From Dyella kyungheensis (GTDB lineage Bacteria > Pseudomonadota > Gammaproteobacteria > Xanthomonadales > Rhodanobacteraceae), in assembly GCF_016905005.1 (NCBI RefSeq), contig NZ_JADIKC010000011.1:1-64000 (forward strand): DNA of 64,000 nt, written 5' to 3'. Positions 8,302 through 16,424 of the stretch are shown in pieces (the stretch's first letter is position 1; the number at the start of each line of letters is the position of its first letter). The notes under the pieces were generated by a model that was given only the letters and a program-made list of their open reading frames with translations, was not told where the DNA came from and ran no database searches. Made by a program: the position numbers and the translations under genes.

Positions 8302-9147
8302 ATGCACTCCGACAGCACCACTTCCGAGTATGTGTGGCCGCCTTCCGTGTCGGGATTCGACATGCCCTCGCCGTTGCCAGGCGGCGATAGCGGGGCAGGT
8401 CCGCTGATGATCGCTTTCCTCAGCGGACCACCGGACCACTACTGGATTGAAGCGTTCGCCGCCGAAGTGTCGGATTTCAAGGCGCGGCACGGTTTGCTCG
8501 ACGTGCGTATCGATGCGCGGCAACTGGTGGTCACCGGCGACGCGTCGCAGTTGCGCAGCGTGACCGCCGACCTGCGCGATTTCGTGCATCGCGTGTCGCG
8601 CATCAGCCTGCAGCGGCGCGTGCTGGAACGCTTCGCGCCGGGCTTTACCTCGACGGCCGCCGAGCATGCAGCGGCCACGCGCGACGTCAACCTGGTGGCC
8701 CACCTGCCGGGCGTGGCGGCCATCCTCGAAGCCGTGTCGCGCGAAACCGGCATGCGCTTCGCCACCGTGGCACGGGTTTCCGATACGCGATGGACGGCAT
8801 GCGCGGTCCACGACACGATCCATTTCGGACTGCGCGCCGGACAGGACCTGGTACTGGAGACGACCATCTGCAACGAGATTCGCGAGCATGGCCGCACCGT
8901 GACATTCAGTCACGCGAGCGCGCATCCGCAATTTTCGAAACACCCGACGCCGGCGTTGTACGGTTTCGAGAGCTACATCTCGGTGCCGATCTACCGGGCA
9001 AACGGGCAATTTTTCGGAACCCTGTGCGCGGTCGATCCCCAGCCGAGATACCTGGACCAAGCCACGGTCGCCATCGTCGAGAATTTCGCCCGCGCCATCG
9101 CTGCGGAAATCGATGCGCGGATGGCAGGCGCTTCGTACAGCGAGTAA
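8302..9147 (+). CDS. GAF-domain protein
   Basis: A 281-residue cytoplasmic protein. The C-terminal half (about residues 125-275) is a GAF domain like the one found N-terminal to many histidine kinases: RVSDTRWTACAV, ETTICNEIREHG, ALYGFESYISVPI, and FFGTLCAVDP. The N-terminal 110 residues are of unknown type. There is no kinase, cyclase or HTH domain, so it is a stand-alone sensor fold, possibly acting with the convergently oriented OmpR-type regulator two genes away. I chose the ATG at 8302, with GGGGA 11 bases upstream; an ATG at 8278 is possible. Confidence 0.75.
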   Translation: MHSDSTTSEYVWPPSVSGFDMPSPLPGGDSGAGPLMIAFLSGPPDHYWIEAFAAEVSDFKARHGLLDVRIDARQLVVTGDASQLRSVTADLRDFVHRVSRISLQRRVLERFAPGFTSTAAEHAAATRDVNLVAHLPGVAAILEAVSRETGMRFATVARVSDTRWTACAVHDTIHFGLRAGQDLVLETTICNEIREHGRTVTFSHASAHPQFSKHPTPALYGFESYISVPIYRANGQFFGTLCAVDPQPRYLDQATVAIVENFARAIAAEIDARMAGASYSE

Positions 9148-9163
9148 GCCATGCCTGTTCGGC

Positions 9164-9316
9164 TCAGCGCGGCGGCGTCGACGTCGACGCCGACGGCGCA
9201 GGGCCCGTATCCGGTCGCACTTCTTGATGCGTGGCAGCGCGATAGCCGCCCACGGCAAGGATGAGCAGGAGCGCGACGATGAAGGCGATCAAGGCGGCTC
9301 GGCGCGATAGGTTCAT
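9164..9316 (-). CDS. Small single-pass membrane protein, 50 aa
   Basis: ATG to TGA encodes 50 residues: MNLSRR, then a hydrophobic helix AALIAFIVALLLILAVGGY, then a short Pro/Ser/Thr-rich tail ending STSTPPR. One transmembrane segment with a positively charged N-terminus is clear. It lies 39 bases downstream of the response regulator on the same strand and could be co-transcribed with it. The family is not recognised; it is too short for a confident function. Confidence 0.6.
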   Translation of the reverse strand: MNLSRRAALIAFIVALLLILAVGGYRAATHQEVRPDTGPAPSASTSTPPR

Positions 9317-9355
9317 GGGCTCTGGCATCTCGCGGTGTGCGACAACGGCACGGGA

Positions 9356-10087
9356 TCAGGTGACCTCGGCCTCGACCGCGCGCATGTCGACCAGCCGGTA
9401 GCCGACATAGGGCAGCGTATGCAGCAACGGGTAGGCAAAAGGTTTGTCGATCGCCCGGCGCAGAATGTACAGATGCGAACGCAAGGTGTCCGAATCCGGC
9501 AGCGACTCGCCCCACACCTGCCGTTCAATGCGCTCCCGCGACACCACCTTGGGCGACTCCCGCATCAGGAACTCGAGTATCCGCAACGGAACCGGGCCGA
9601 TCTCGATCGGCTGGCCCGCGCGGGTGACTTCCAGCGTGCCGGTATCGAAGGTCAGGTCGCCCACGGCGAGAATGCCTTGCACGGTCTTGCCTTGATCGCG
9701 GCGAATCAGCACGCTGAGCCGGGCGCCAAGCTCGCGCAGATCGAACGGCTTGCAGATGTAATCGTCTGCGCCGCCATCGAGGGCCTGAAGCTTGTCTTCC
9801 AGGCTGGTATGGCCCGTGAGCATGACGATCGGCGTGGTGCTTCGGTGTTCCGTGCGCAAGCGGCGGCAGACCGTCATTCCATCCAGCCCGGGCAAGCCCT
9901 TGTCGAGAATGACGACGTCGTATTTCTGGTCGGCGGCCAGTCGCAACCCGGTCATGCCGTCGTGCGCGTAGTCCACCGCATAGCCACGCTGGTCGAGATA
10001 GATCCCGACGGACTGCGCGAGTTCGACGTTGTCTTCAACGATCAGGACGAAGCCTGCGTTGCGTATCTTGGGCCGGTCAGGAGACAT
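9356..10087 (-). CDS. OmpR/PhoB-family response regulator
   Basis: A 243-residue two-component regulator. The receiver domain has the acidic pair Glu18/Asp19 (VEDN), the phospho-acceptor Asp62 (VILDKGLPG), the conserved Thr (MLTGH) and Lys in ICKPFDL. The C-terminal winged helix (about 140-235) has EFLMRESPKVVSRERI and the terminal VGYRLV hairpin. No histidine kinase is adjacent. The ATG at 10087 is preferred over a TTG at 10126, because receiver domains start close to MSPDRPKIR and AAGG lies upstream. Confidence 0.92.
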   Translation of the reverse strand: MSPDRPKIRNAGFVLIVEDNVELAQSVGIYLDQRGYAVDYAHDGMTGLRLAADQKYDVVILDKGLPGLDGMTVCRRLRTEHRSTTPIVMLTGHTSLEDKLQALDGGADDYICKPFDLRELGARLSVLIRRDQGKTVQGILAVGDLTFDTGTLEVTRAGQPIEIGPVPLRILEFLMRESPKVVSRERIERQVWGESLPDSDTLRSHLYILRRAIDKPFAYPLLHTLPYVGYRLVDMRAVEAEVT

Positions 10088-10469
10088 GGTTGCCTTGTTC
10101 GTACGAGCAGACACTAAGTGCGCCAATCACTATGACCTCCGTGTGAAATATTTCCTAAGGCGACCAAGCCTAGGGCTATCGGGGCGGGAAATTCAGGCCC
10201 ATGGGCAACCCGTGGTCGCGCGCTGACGCGTTACTGCGGCTGGCGATGACATGGAGACCGTCAAATGTATGGCGCCCTGATGCGCACTGGCCCGCGTTTC
10301 GTTTTACACCTCGGCGCTTGCGCTGCGTTGCAGACGCTTCACTGGACCCGGCCCCTGAAGCGCGACGTAACGCGGTGCCTGTCTTCATGCGAGTCAGGCA
10401 TCGGTTGCACAGGTGGTTCACGGCATCGGCCTAGCATCCGTTCGACGAAACCGAATGGCGAGGTGTCCC
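10088..10469. other. Intergenic region, no gene recognised
   Basis: Divergent spacer between the response regulator and the BON-domain gene. It contains only short overlapping frames without motifs. The promoters of both flanking genes should lie here, but I see no clear -35/-10 pair or operator. Confidence 0.4.
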
Positions 10470-10871
10470 GTGAAATCTTCAGCATGTACGACCTTGATCG
10501 CCGTCATGGCGGCACTGCCGCTGGCAGCGATGGCTGCGCCGCAAGCCACGCCGCCTGCGGCGACTTCAACGGGGCACGCGGCCGACAATACGGCGGTCAA
10601 TGCGCGTGATCGGTCCGGCGATACGCCAACCAGTTCATCGCAATCCAACGATGCCAGCGACGTCAAGCTGGCGGCGGCGGTGCGGCGCGCGCTTACCAAG
10701 GATTCATCGCTGTCGACGCTCGCTCACAATGTCAAGCTGATGGCGAGCGGCGGTTCGGTGACGCTGCGCGGGCCCGTCAAGAGCGAGGACGAAAAATCGC
10801 GAGTGGAATCCATTGCCCGTTCCGTGGCCGGCGTTTCCCAGGTGACGAACGAACTTGAGATCAAACCCTAA
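10470..10871 (+). CDS. Periplasmic BON-domain protein
   Basis: A 133-residue exported protein with a Sec signal (TTLIAVMAALPLAAMAAPQ), a Ser/Thr/Ala-rich linker, and one BON domain at about 65-133: DVKLAAAVRRALTKDSSLS, GGSVTLRGPVKSEDEK, and VAGVSQVTNELEIK. BON proteins of the OsmY type bind envelope lipid and are often osmotic or stress induced. The start is taken as GTG at 10470 with GAGGTG just upstream; an in-frame ATG at 10455 is the alternative. The stress-type glycine-zipper gene follows after 18 bases. Confidence 0.8.
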   Translation: MKSSACTTLIAVMAALPLAAMAAPQATPPAATSTGHAADNTAVNARDRSGDTPTSSSQSNDASDVKLAAAVRRALTKDSSLSTLAHNVKLMASGGSVTLRGPVKSEDEKSRVESIARSVAGVSQVTNELEIKP

Positions 10872-10889
10872 ACGCCTGCGGAGGCTGTC

Positions 10890-11408
10890 ATGAAAGATTC
10901 CGTTTACTGCATTGCCACGACCGTCGATCAGGCCGAAAGCATCGTGCTCAACCTGAAGCAACAGGGCTTCACCAGCGATGCGATTTCGGCGCTGCTGCCC
11001 GACAAGCGCGGCAGCAAGGATTTCGCCCATGAGCACAACACCAAGGCGCCAGAAGGTGCCGCCACGGGCGGCGTTGCCGGTCTCGGTGTCGGTGCTGCGC
11101 TGGGATGGTTGGCGGGCATTGGCGCCCTGGCGATTCCCGGGCTTGGGCCGTTCATCGCCGCGGGTCCCATCATGGCCGCGTTGAGCGGCGCCGCGGTTGG
11201 CGGTGCGGCCGGTGGTGTCATCGGCGGCCTGGTAGGATTGGGCATGCCCGAATACGAGGCCAAGCGTTACGACGCGAAAATCCGCGAGGGCAATATCCTT
11301 ATCTCGGTACATGTCGAGACGTCCGAGCAGCGCACGCTGGCCAAGGACATTTTCAAGCACCACGACGCCAAGGATATTTCCAGCGCCTCCGAGGCCAAGC
11401 CGGCCTGA
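10890..11408 (+). CDS. Glycine-zipper protein with YflT/general stress 17M-like ends
   Basis: A 172-residue protein. The N-terminus (SVYCIATTVDQAESIVLNLKQQGF) and C-terminus (EAKRYDAKIREGNILISVHVE) form the split alpha/beta fold of general-stress-protein-17M-like proteins. A long Gly/Ala-rich membrane-seeking middle with glycine-zipper spacing (residues about 55-120) separates them. GGAGG precedes the ATG by 6 bases. Together with the upstream BON gene it looks like a small envelope-stress operon. Exact function is unknown. Confidence 0.75.
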   Translation: MKDSVYCIATTVDQAESIVLNLKQQGFTSDAISALLPDKRGSKDFAHEHNTKAPEGAATGGVAGLGVGAALGWLAGIGALAIPGLGPFIAAGPIMAALSGAAVGGAAGGVIGGLVGLGMPEYEAKRYDAKIREGNILISVHVETSEQRTLAKDIFKHHDAKDISSASEAKPA

Positions 11409-11456
11409 TGTCGGGAGTGCGACCACCTGGCCAGGGCCGGGTGGTCGCACGGCATG

Positions 11457-11678
<222 letters not shown>

Positions 11679-11868
11679 TCATGCTCCGCCCGGTCAGGTG
11701 ATGCAGGTGCACGCCTTGTGTTATGCCGCTTGTGACGGATGTGTCGACACGCCTGCTTGTCAATGACCGGCGTGACCTCGACCAGACGCCGTCTTCGCCC
11801 TCTGTGTACGCGACACTAACCTCTCATGGCTTGCAATGCGCGAGGGACACCTCGCAGGCGGCGTACGC

Positions 11869-12492
11869 ATGACCGATGACACGACAAAACGATTTGCCGG
11901 CGTGCCATTCACCCGGCGAAACTTCCTGCAGATGATCAGTGTCGCGGGTGTGTCATCGGGCCTGGCCTCGTTTCACTTGCATGCTGCCACCGGCCCCGGA
12001 CCGTCGGCTGCGGCGGGGTCGCGTGGGGCCGCCCAGACATCGGTCAGTATGCTGGTGAACGGCCAGCAGAAAACCTTGTCCGTCGATAACCGGACAACGC
12101 TGCTGGATGCGTTGCGCGATCACCTTCAGCTGACCGGCACCAAGAAGGGCTGCGACCATGGGCAATGCGGCGCCTGCACGGTTCACGTCAACGGTCGCCG
12201 CGTCAACGTCTGTTTGAGCCTGGCGGCGATGCACGATGGCGACACGATCACCACCATCGAGGGCCTGGGTCAGCCGGGTGCCTTGCATCCCATGCAGCAG
12301 GCCTTCGTCGATCACGACGGTTATCAATGCGGTTATTGCACGTCGGGCCAGATCATGTCCGCCGTTGCCGTATTGAAAGAACCCTGGGGTGGCGACGACG
12401 CCAGCATCCGCGAAGCCATGAGCGGAAACATCTGCCGCTGTGGCGCGTACAAGAACATCCTGGCAGCCATCAAACAGGTCAAGTCGGCCTAG
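11869..12492 (+). CDS. paoA: Aldehyde oxidoreductase 2Fe-2S subunit (PaoA/YagT type)
   Basis: Iron-sulfur subunit of a periplasmic molybdenum aldehyde oxidoreductase of the xanthine dehydrogenase family, 207 residues. The N-terminus has the Tat motif FTRRNFLQM followed by a hydrophobic stretch. The plant-type ferredoxin cluster ligands are in CDHGQCGACTVHVNG and the following Cys. The second 2Fe-2S domain has CGYCTSGQ and ICRCGAY. It is the first of three adjacent subunit genes. ATG 11869 is chosen so the Tat signal starts the protein; an ATG at 11836 is in frame but has no better ribosome site. Confidence 0.9.
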   Translation: MTDDTTKRFAGVPFTRRNFLQMISVAGVSSGLASFHLHAATGPGPSAAAGSRGAAQTSVSMLVNGQQKTLSVDNRTTLLDALRDHLQLTGTKKGCDHGQCGACTVHVNGRRVNVCLSLAAMHDGDTITTIEGLGQPGALHPMQQAFVDHDGYQCGYCTSGQIMSAVAVLKEPWGGDDASIREAMSGNICRCGAYKNILAAIKQVKSA

Positions 12493-12500
12493 GTATCCGC

Positions 12501-13505
12501 ATGCAGGCATTCACTTATACACGCGCAAAAAGCATTGACCACGCCATCGAAACCAGCGCGCGGGCATCGACGGCGCAGCAGGGCGCCGAGATCCGTTTCG
12601 TCGCCGGCGGCACGACCCTGATCGACCTGATGAAGCTCGATGTCGAACGTCCCGTGCAGGTGATCGACATCAACCGGCTTCCGCTGTCGACCATCGAGCG
12701 CGATGCGGACGGCGGCTACCGGATCGGCGCGCTGGTGCGCAATGCCGATCTGGCCAATCATCCGCAGATCCGCCAGGCGTATCCGGTGCTGTCGCAGGCG
12801 TTGCTGTCGGGTGCCTCCGGTCAGTTGCGCAATATGGCCACCACCAGCGGCAATCTGCTTCAGCGCACGCGCTGCGTCTATTTTCGCGACGTGCACAGCG
12901 CCTGCAACAAACGTTCGCCGGGCAGCGGATGCGCCGCGCTGGAGGGTTACCACCGCAATCTCGCCATTCTGGGTGGCAGCGAGCATTGCATCGCCACCAA
13001 TCCTTCCGACATGAATGTGGCGCTGATGGCCCTGGGCGCCACCGTCGCCATCCAGGGCCCCAAAGGCAAGCGCGACGTGCCGCTGGCCGATTTCTTCCTG
13101 TTGCCTGGCGACACGCCCCAACGGGAAACGGTGATGGAGCCCGGCGATCTCATTACCCACGTCCGCCTTGCCCGCGCGCAGCCTCAGGCAAAGTCGTTGT
13201 ATCTGAAGCTGCGGGATCGCGCTTCCTACGAATTTGCCCTGGCCTCGGTCGCCATTGTGGTGGGGCTCGAAGGAGGGCGCATCCGTGACGCCGCGATCGC
13301 CATGGGCGGCGTGGGAACGCGGCCATGGCGATCGGCCGCGGCGGAACAGGTATTGCGGGACAGCGCTCCGGGACCGGCTGTGTTTCAGAAGGCCGCCCAG
13401 GCATTCCTTGCGGATGCAAAGCCGCATCCCGGCAATCAATTCAAGCTGGAGCTCGCGCGACGTTGCCTGCTCAAGGCACTGGGCGATGTCACCACGACCG
13501 CATGA
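12501..13505 (+). CDS. paoB: Aldehyde oxidoreductase FAD subunit (PaoB/YagS type)
   Basis: FAD-binding subunit, 334 residues, of the molybdo-flavoenzyme. FAD-binding motifs FVAGGTTLIDLMK and SGASGQLRNMATTSGNLLQR are clear. The PaoB-specific insertion RTRCVYFRDVHSACNKRSPG, with further Cys in GSGC, supplies ligands for the extra 4Fe-4S cluster known in this subgroup. The gene begins 8 bases after paoA and ends overlapping paoC, consistent with one operon passing electrons from the Mo subunit. Confidence 0.9.
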   Translation: MQAFTYTRAKSIDHAIETSARASTAQQGAEIRFVAGGTTLIDLMKLDVERPVQVIDINRLPLSTIERDADGGYRIGALVRNADLANHPQIRQAYPVLSQALLSGASGQLRNMATTSGNLLQRTRCVYFRDVHSACNKRSPGSGCAALEGYHRNLAILGGSEHCIATNPSDMNVALMALGATVAIQGPKGKRDVPLADFFLLPGDTPQRETVMEPGDLITHVRLARAQPQAKSLYLKLRDRASYEFALASVAIVVGLEGGRIRDAAIAMGGVGTRPWRSAAAEQVLRDSAPGPAVFQKAAQAFLADAKPHPGNQFKLELARRCLLKALGDVTTTA

Positions 13506-15757
13506 TGGGATGGGCCGAAATGAATGAAGCCAGCAGCTACGTGGATCTTCCGGTCGTCGGCAAGCCGCTTCGCCGTATCGATGGGCCGCTCAAGGTCAGT
13601 GGCTCCGCACGATATGCCTCGGATTTCTCCTTTCCTGAGATGGTCTACGCCGTGCCGGTATGCGCCACCGTGGCGAGGGCGCACATTGCGGCCATCGATA
13701 CGGCGGCCGCGGAAGCGATGGCGGGCGTGCGCAAGATCTATACGCGGCAGAACATCGGCAAGTTCTACCGGGTGTCCAAGGCAAGCAAGGCGAAGATCGA
13801 TGAAGCCAGGCCGCCCCTGGACGACGATGAAGTGCGCTACTACGGCCAATACGTGGCGCTGGTGATTGCCGACACGTTCGAACAGGCCACGGCGGCGGCT
13901 CGTGCCGTGCAGGTCCGCTACACCAACGTTCAGGCGCCACTGGTGTCCGCCCGTCTCGACAGCGACAAGCCGCCGGAAACGGAAACCGAGCGCGGCGATC
14001 CCGATGCTTCTTACGAGAAGGCTGCCGTCAAGGTCGACCATACCTACAGCACGCCCGTCGAAACACATAATCCCATCGAGTTGCATGCCAGCGTGGCGTT
14101 GTGGGATGGCACGCGGTTCACGCTCTACGAAACCACGCAGGCGGTGATGAATTTTCGTGCTGTCATGGCGCAGATGCTTGGCGTGCCGACCGACAGCGTG
14201 CGGGTCATCACCGAATATCTCGGCTCCGGTTTCGGCGGCAAGCTGTGGCCGTGGACACAGGCATTGCTGGCTGCCGCCGCGGCGCGCGACCTGAAGCGCC
14301 CGGTCAAGCTGGTGGTGGATCGGCAGATGATGTTCCACAACGTCGGGCATCGCCCGAGCACCCAGCAGCGCATTCGGCTGGGCGCCGACGCCTCCGGCAA
14401 GTTGACCTCGCTGCGACAGGACTATCTCTATCAGCGCGCGTCACTGGCCGAGTACAAGGAGGACTGCGGCGAGGCCACGGGCTTCATGTACAGCACTCCT
14501 GATCTGCGTGTCACCAGCGCCTATGCGGAGCGCTCGGTGGGCCCGGCCACGTCCATGCGCGGACCGGGCGCCGTGCCCGGCTTGTACGCGCTGGAATCGG
14601 CCATGGACGAACTCGCGGTGGCGTTGAACATGGATCCGATTGCGTTGCGACTGCACAACGAGCCGCAGATCGACGAGAAGGAAAACATCCCGTTCTCCTC
14701 GCGGCACCTCAAGGAATGCCTCACCCGAGGTGCGGAAGTTTTCGGCTGGTCGCGCCGTCAAGCGAAAGTGGGCTCGATGCGCGACGGCGATGCGATTCTC
14801 GGCTGGGGTGTCGCCGCCTGCAGCTGGATCGCCGAGCGATTCGCCGCGGAGGTGGCCGTTACGCTGCAAGCCGATGGTTCCGTGCGCGTGGCCAGTGCGA
14901 CGCAGGATATCGGCACGGGCACCTATACCGTCATTGCGCAAATGGCAGCGGGACTGGCAGGTGTGGACGTCGAGAAGGTCAAGGTCGTCATTGGCGACAG
15001 CAGCCTGCCGCCGGGGCCGTGGTCGGGCGGGTCGATGGCGACCGGTTCGATGGTTCCCGTGCTTATCCAGGCCATCGAACAAGCGGGCGGACAGCTGGTG
15101 CAGATCGCCGCGGAGGAGGGCAAGCGGTTCAATGGCGCCAAGGCTGACCAGCTTGCGTTTACCCGGGGCCGCATCCACCGCCGTGATCAGGATCCGTCAT
15201 CCGGCGTCTCTTTCTCCGAGCTCCTGCAAGAGGCGAAGACGGGCCACGTCGAGGGTCACGGCAAGGCGGAAGGCACCTTCGGGCAGAAGAAGAAAACCCA
15301 TTCCACCCATTCGTTCGGCGCCCATTTCGTGGAAGTGAAGTGGCAGCCCGAGCTTGCACGGCTGCGCGTTCAACGCGTGCTGACCGTGATCGATGCGGGG
15401 CGCATCGTCAATCCGCTCACCGGCCAGAACCAGATCGAGGGTGCCGTGGTCATGGGCATCGGCATGGCGATGTTCGAAGAAACCCATTACGAGCCGCGTA
15501 CTGGCATGGCGGTGAACAGCAACCTGGCCGACTACATCATGACCAGCCATGCGGATATGCCGCCGGACATGCAGGTGATCTTTCTCGACTATCCCGATAC
15601 CAAGGTCAACGCCATGGGCGTGCGTGGCATCGGCGAGATCGGCCTGGCCGGCATTGCCGCCGCCATCGCGAACGCCGCCTACCATGCCACCGGCGTGCGC
15701 GTGCGCGACCTGCCGATCCGCATCGAGGATCTCCTGAGCGAAAGCCGTAACGGCTGA
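13502..15757 (+). CDS. paoC: Aldehyde oxidoreductase molybdenum-cofactor subunit (PaoC/YagR type)
   Basis: Large catalytic subunit, 751 residues, of the xanthine dehydrogenase/aldehyde oxidase family. Mo-cofactor motifs are visible: YLGSGFGGKLWPW, RGPGAVPGLYALESAMDELA, and the near-terminal RGIGEIGLAG with the catalytic base Glu712. It would oxidise aldehydes to carboxylic acids in the periplasm. The ATG at 13502 overlaps the paoB stop (ATGA); ATG 13520 is a possible alternative. No PaoD-type cofactor insertase is adjacent, so maturation must be encoded elsewhere. Confidence 0.9.
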   Translation: MMGWAEMNEASSYVDLPVVGKPLRRIDGPLKVSGSARYASDFSFPEMVYAVPVCATVARAHIAAIDTAAAEAMAGVRKIYTRQNIGKFYRVSKASKAKIDEARPPLDDDEVRYYGQYVALVIADTFEQATAAARAVQVRYTNVQAPLVSARLDSDKPPETETERGDPDASYEKAAVKVDHTYSTPVETHNPIELHASVALWDGTRFTLYETTQAVMNFRAVMAQMLGVPTDSVRVITEYLGSGFGGKLWPWTQALLAAAAARDLKRPVKLVVDRQMMFHNVGHRPSTQQRIRLGADASGKLTSLRQDYLYQRASLAEYKEDCGEATGFMYSTPDLRVTSAYAERSVGPATSMRGPGAVPGLYALESAMDELAVALNMDPIALRLHNEPQIDEKENIPFSSRHLKECLTRGAEVFGWSRRQAKVGSMRDGDAILGWGVAACSWIAERFAAEVAVTLQADGSVRVASATQDIGTGTYTVIAQMAAGLAGVDVEKVKVVIGDSSLPPGPWSGGSMATGSMVPVLIQAIEQAGGQLVQIAAEEGKRFNGAKADQLAFTRGRIHRRDQDPSSGVSFSELLQEAKTGHVEGHGKAEGTFGQKKKTHSTHSFGAHFVEVKWQPELARLRVQRVLTVIDAGRIVNPLTGQNQIEGAVVMGIGMAMFEETHYEPRTGMAVNSNLADYIMTSHADMPPDMQVIFLDYPDTKVNAMGVRGIGEIGLAGIAAAIANAAYHATGVRVRDLPIRIEDLLSESRNG

Positions 15758-15823
15758 AGCGCATGCCGGTATCCATGGCGAGGTCGCCGGACAGTTCCCC
15801 ATCACCCACTGAAGGAGTCACTC

Positions 15824-16024
15824 ATGACGCCGCTCGACAAACCGCTACGCCGGGAAGTCACCATCGATGGCAAGTCGTACACGCTGGTGCTCGATTCGAC
15901 GGGTCTCAAGCTGACGCCTCGTGGGCATCGAAACGGCGTGGAGCTTCTCTGGAAGGATCTTGCCAGCGGCGACGCGGCTATCGCCTCCGCGCTCAACGCC
16001 AGCGTCGGCGAGCCGACGGGCTGA
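15824..16024 (+). CDS. Small conserved-type hypothetical protein, 66 aa
   Basis: Not a recognised family. The frame begins after a strong GAAGGAG site and encodes a soluble, beta-rich 66-residue protein with EVTIDGKSYTLVLDSTGLKL and ELLWKDLASGD. It has no signal or membrane segment. It lies 66 bases downstream of the aldehyde oxidoreductase operon and is probably transcribed with it. Confidence 0.7.
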   Translation: MTPLDKPLRREVTIDGKSYTLVLDSTGLKLTPRGHRNGVELLWKDLASGDAAIASALNASVGEPTG

Positions 16025-16057
16025 CGTTGCGCGCATCGGTCGAAGCGTGCCGAAAAC

Positions 16058-16327
16058 CTAGGGCGCGTCTTCGGGCGGAGGCTGCAGCTCCACGACCAGC
16101 TCCTCGAGCGCGTCGATCTGCTCGTTGAGCGCGTCGTGCAATTCGCTCTGGCGCGTCATCAGCGCCTCGATCGGCGCGGCCTGCTTGAGCTTCTTCAGCT
16201 CACCATCGAACAGCAGCCACTGGGCCGTGAGATTCTCCACGTTGTTCTTCGCGTAGTGGCGTATCTCCTTGAGTTGCGCCAGCGTGTCCTGAACGTGTTC
16301 GAGCGGGGTCTTCGCATCCGCAGTCAT
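16058..16327 (-). CDS. Small coiled-coil hypothetical protein, 89 aa
   Basis: A highly helical 89-residue cytoplasmic protein with heptad-like repeats (HVQDTLAQLKEIRHYAKNN and LHDALNEQIDALEELVVEL), ending in a Pro/Glu tail. I start it at ATG 16327 because GAGGTG is 6 bases upstream; a GTG three codons earlier is possible. It converges on the small gene at 15824. No function can be assigned. Confidence 0.6.
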   Translation of the reverse strand: MTADAKTPLEHVQDTLAQLKEIRHYAKNNVENLTAQWLLFDGELKKLKQAAPIEALMTRQSELHDALNEQIDALEELVVELQPPPEDAP

Positions 16328-16424
16328 GAGCGACACCTCAAGTCATGGCAGTGCCCTTAGCGTATGAGCGCGGAGCTGGCTGCTGCCCAAACGGGGCTTC
16401 GGATCATTTCGATGGGGTTGCGCT

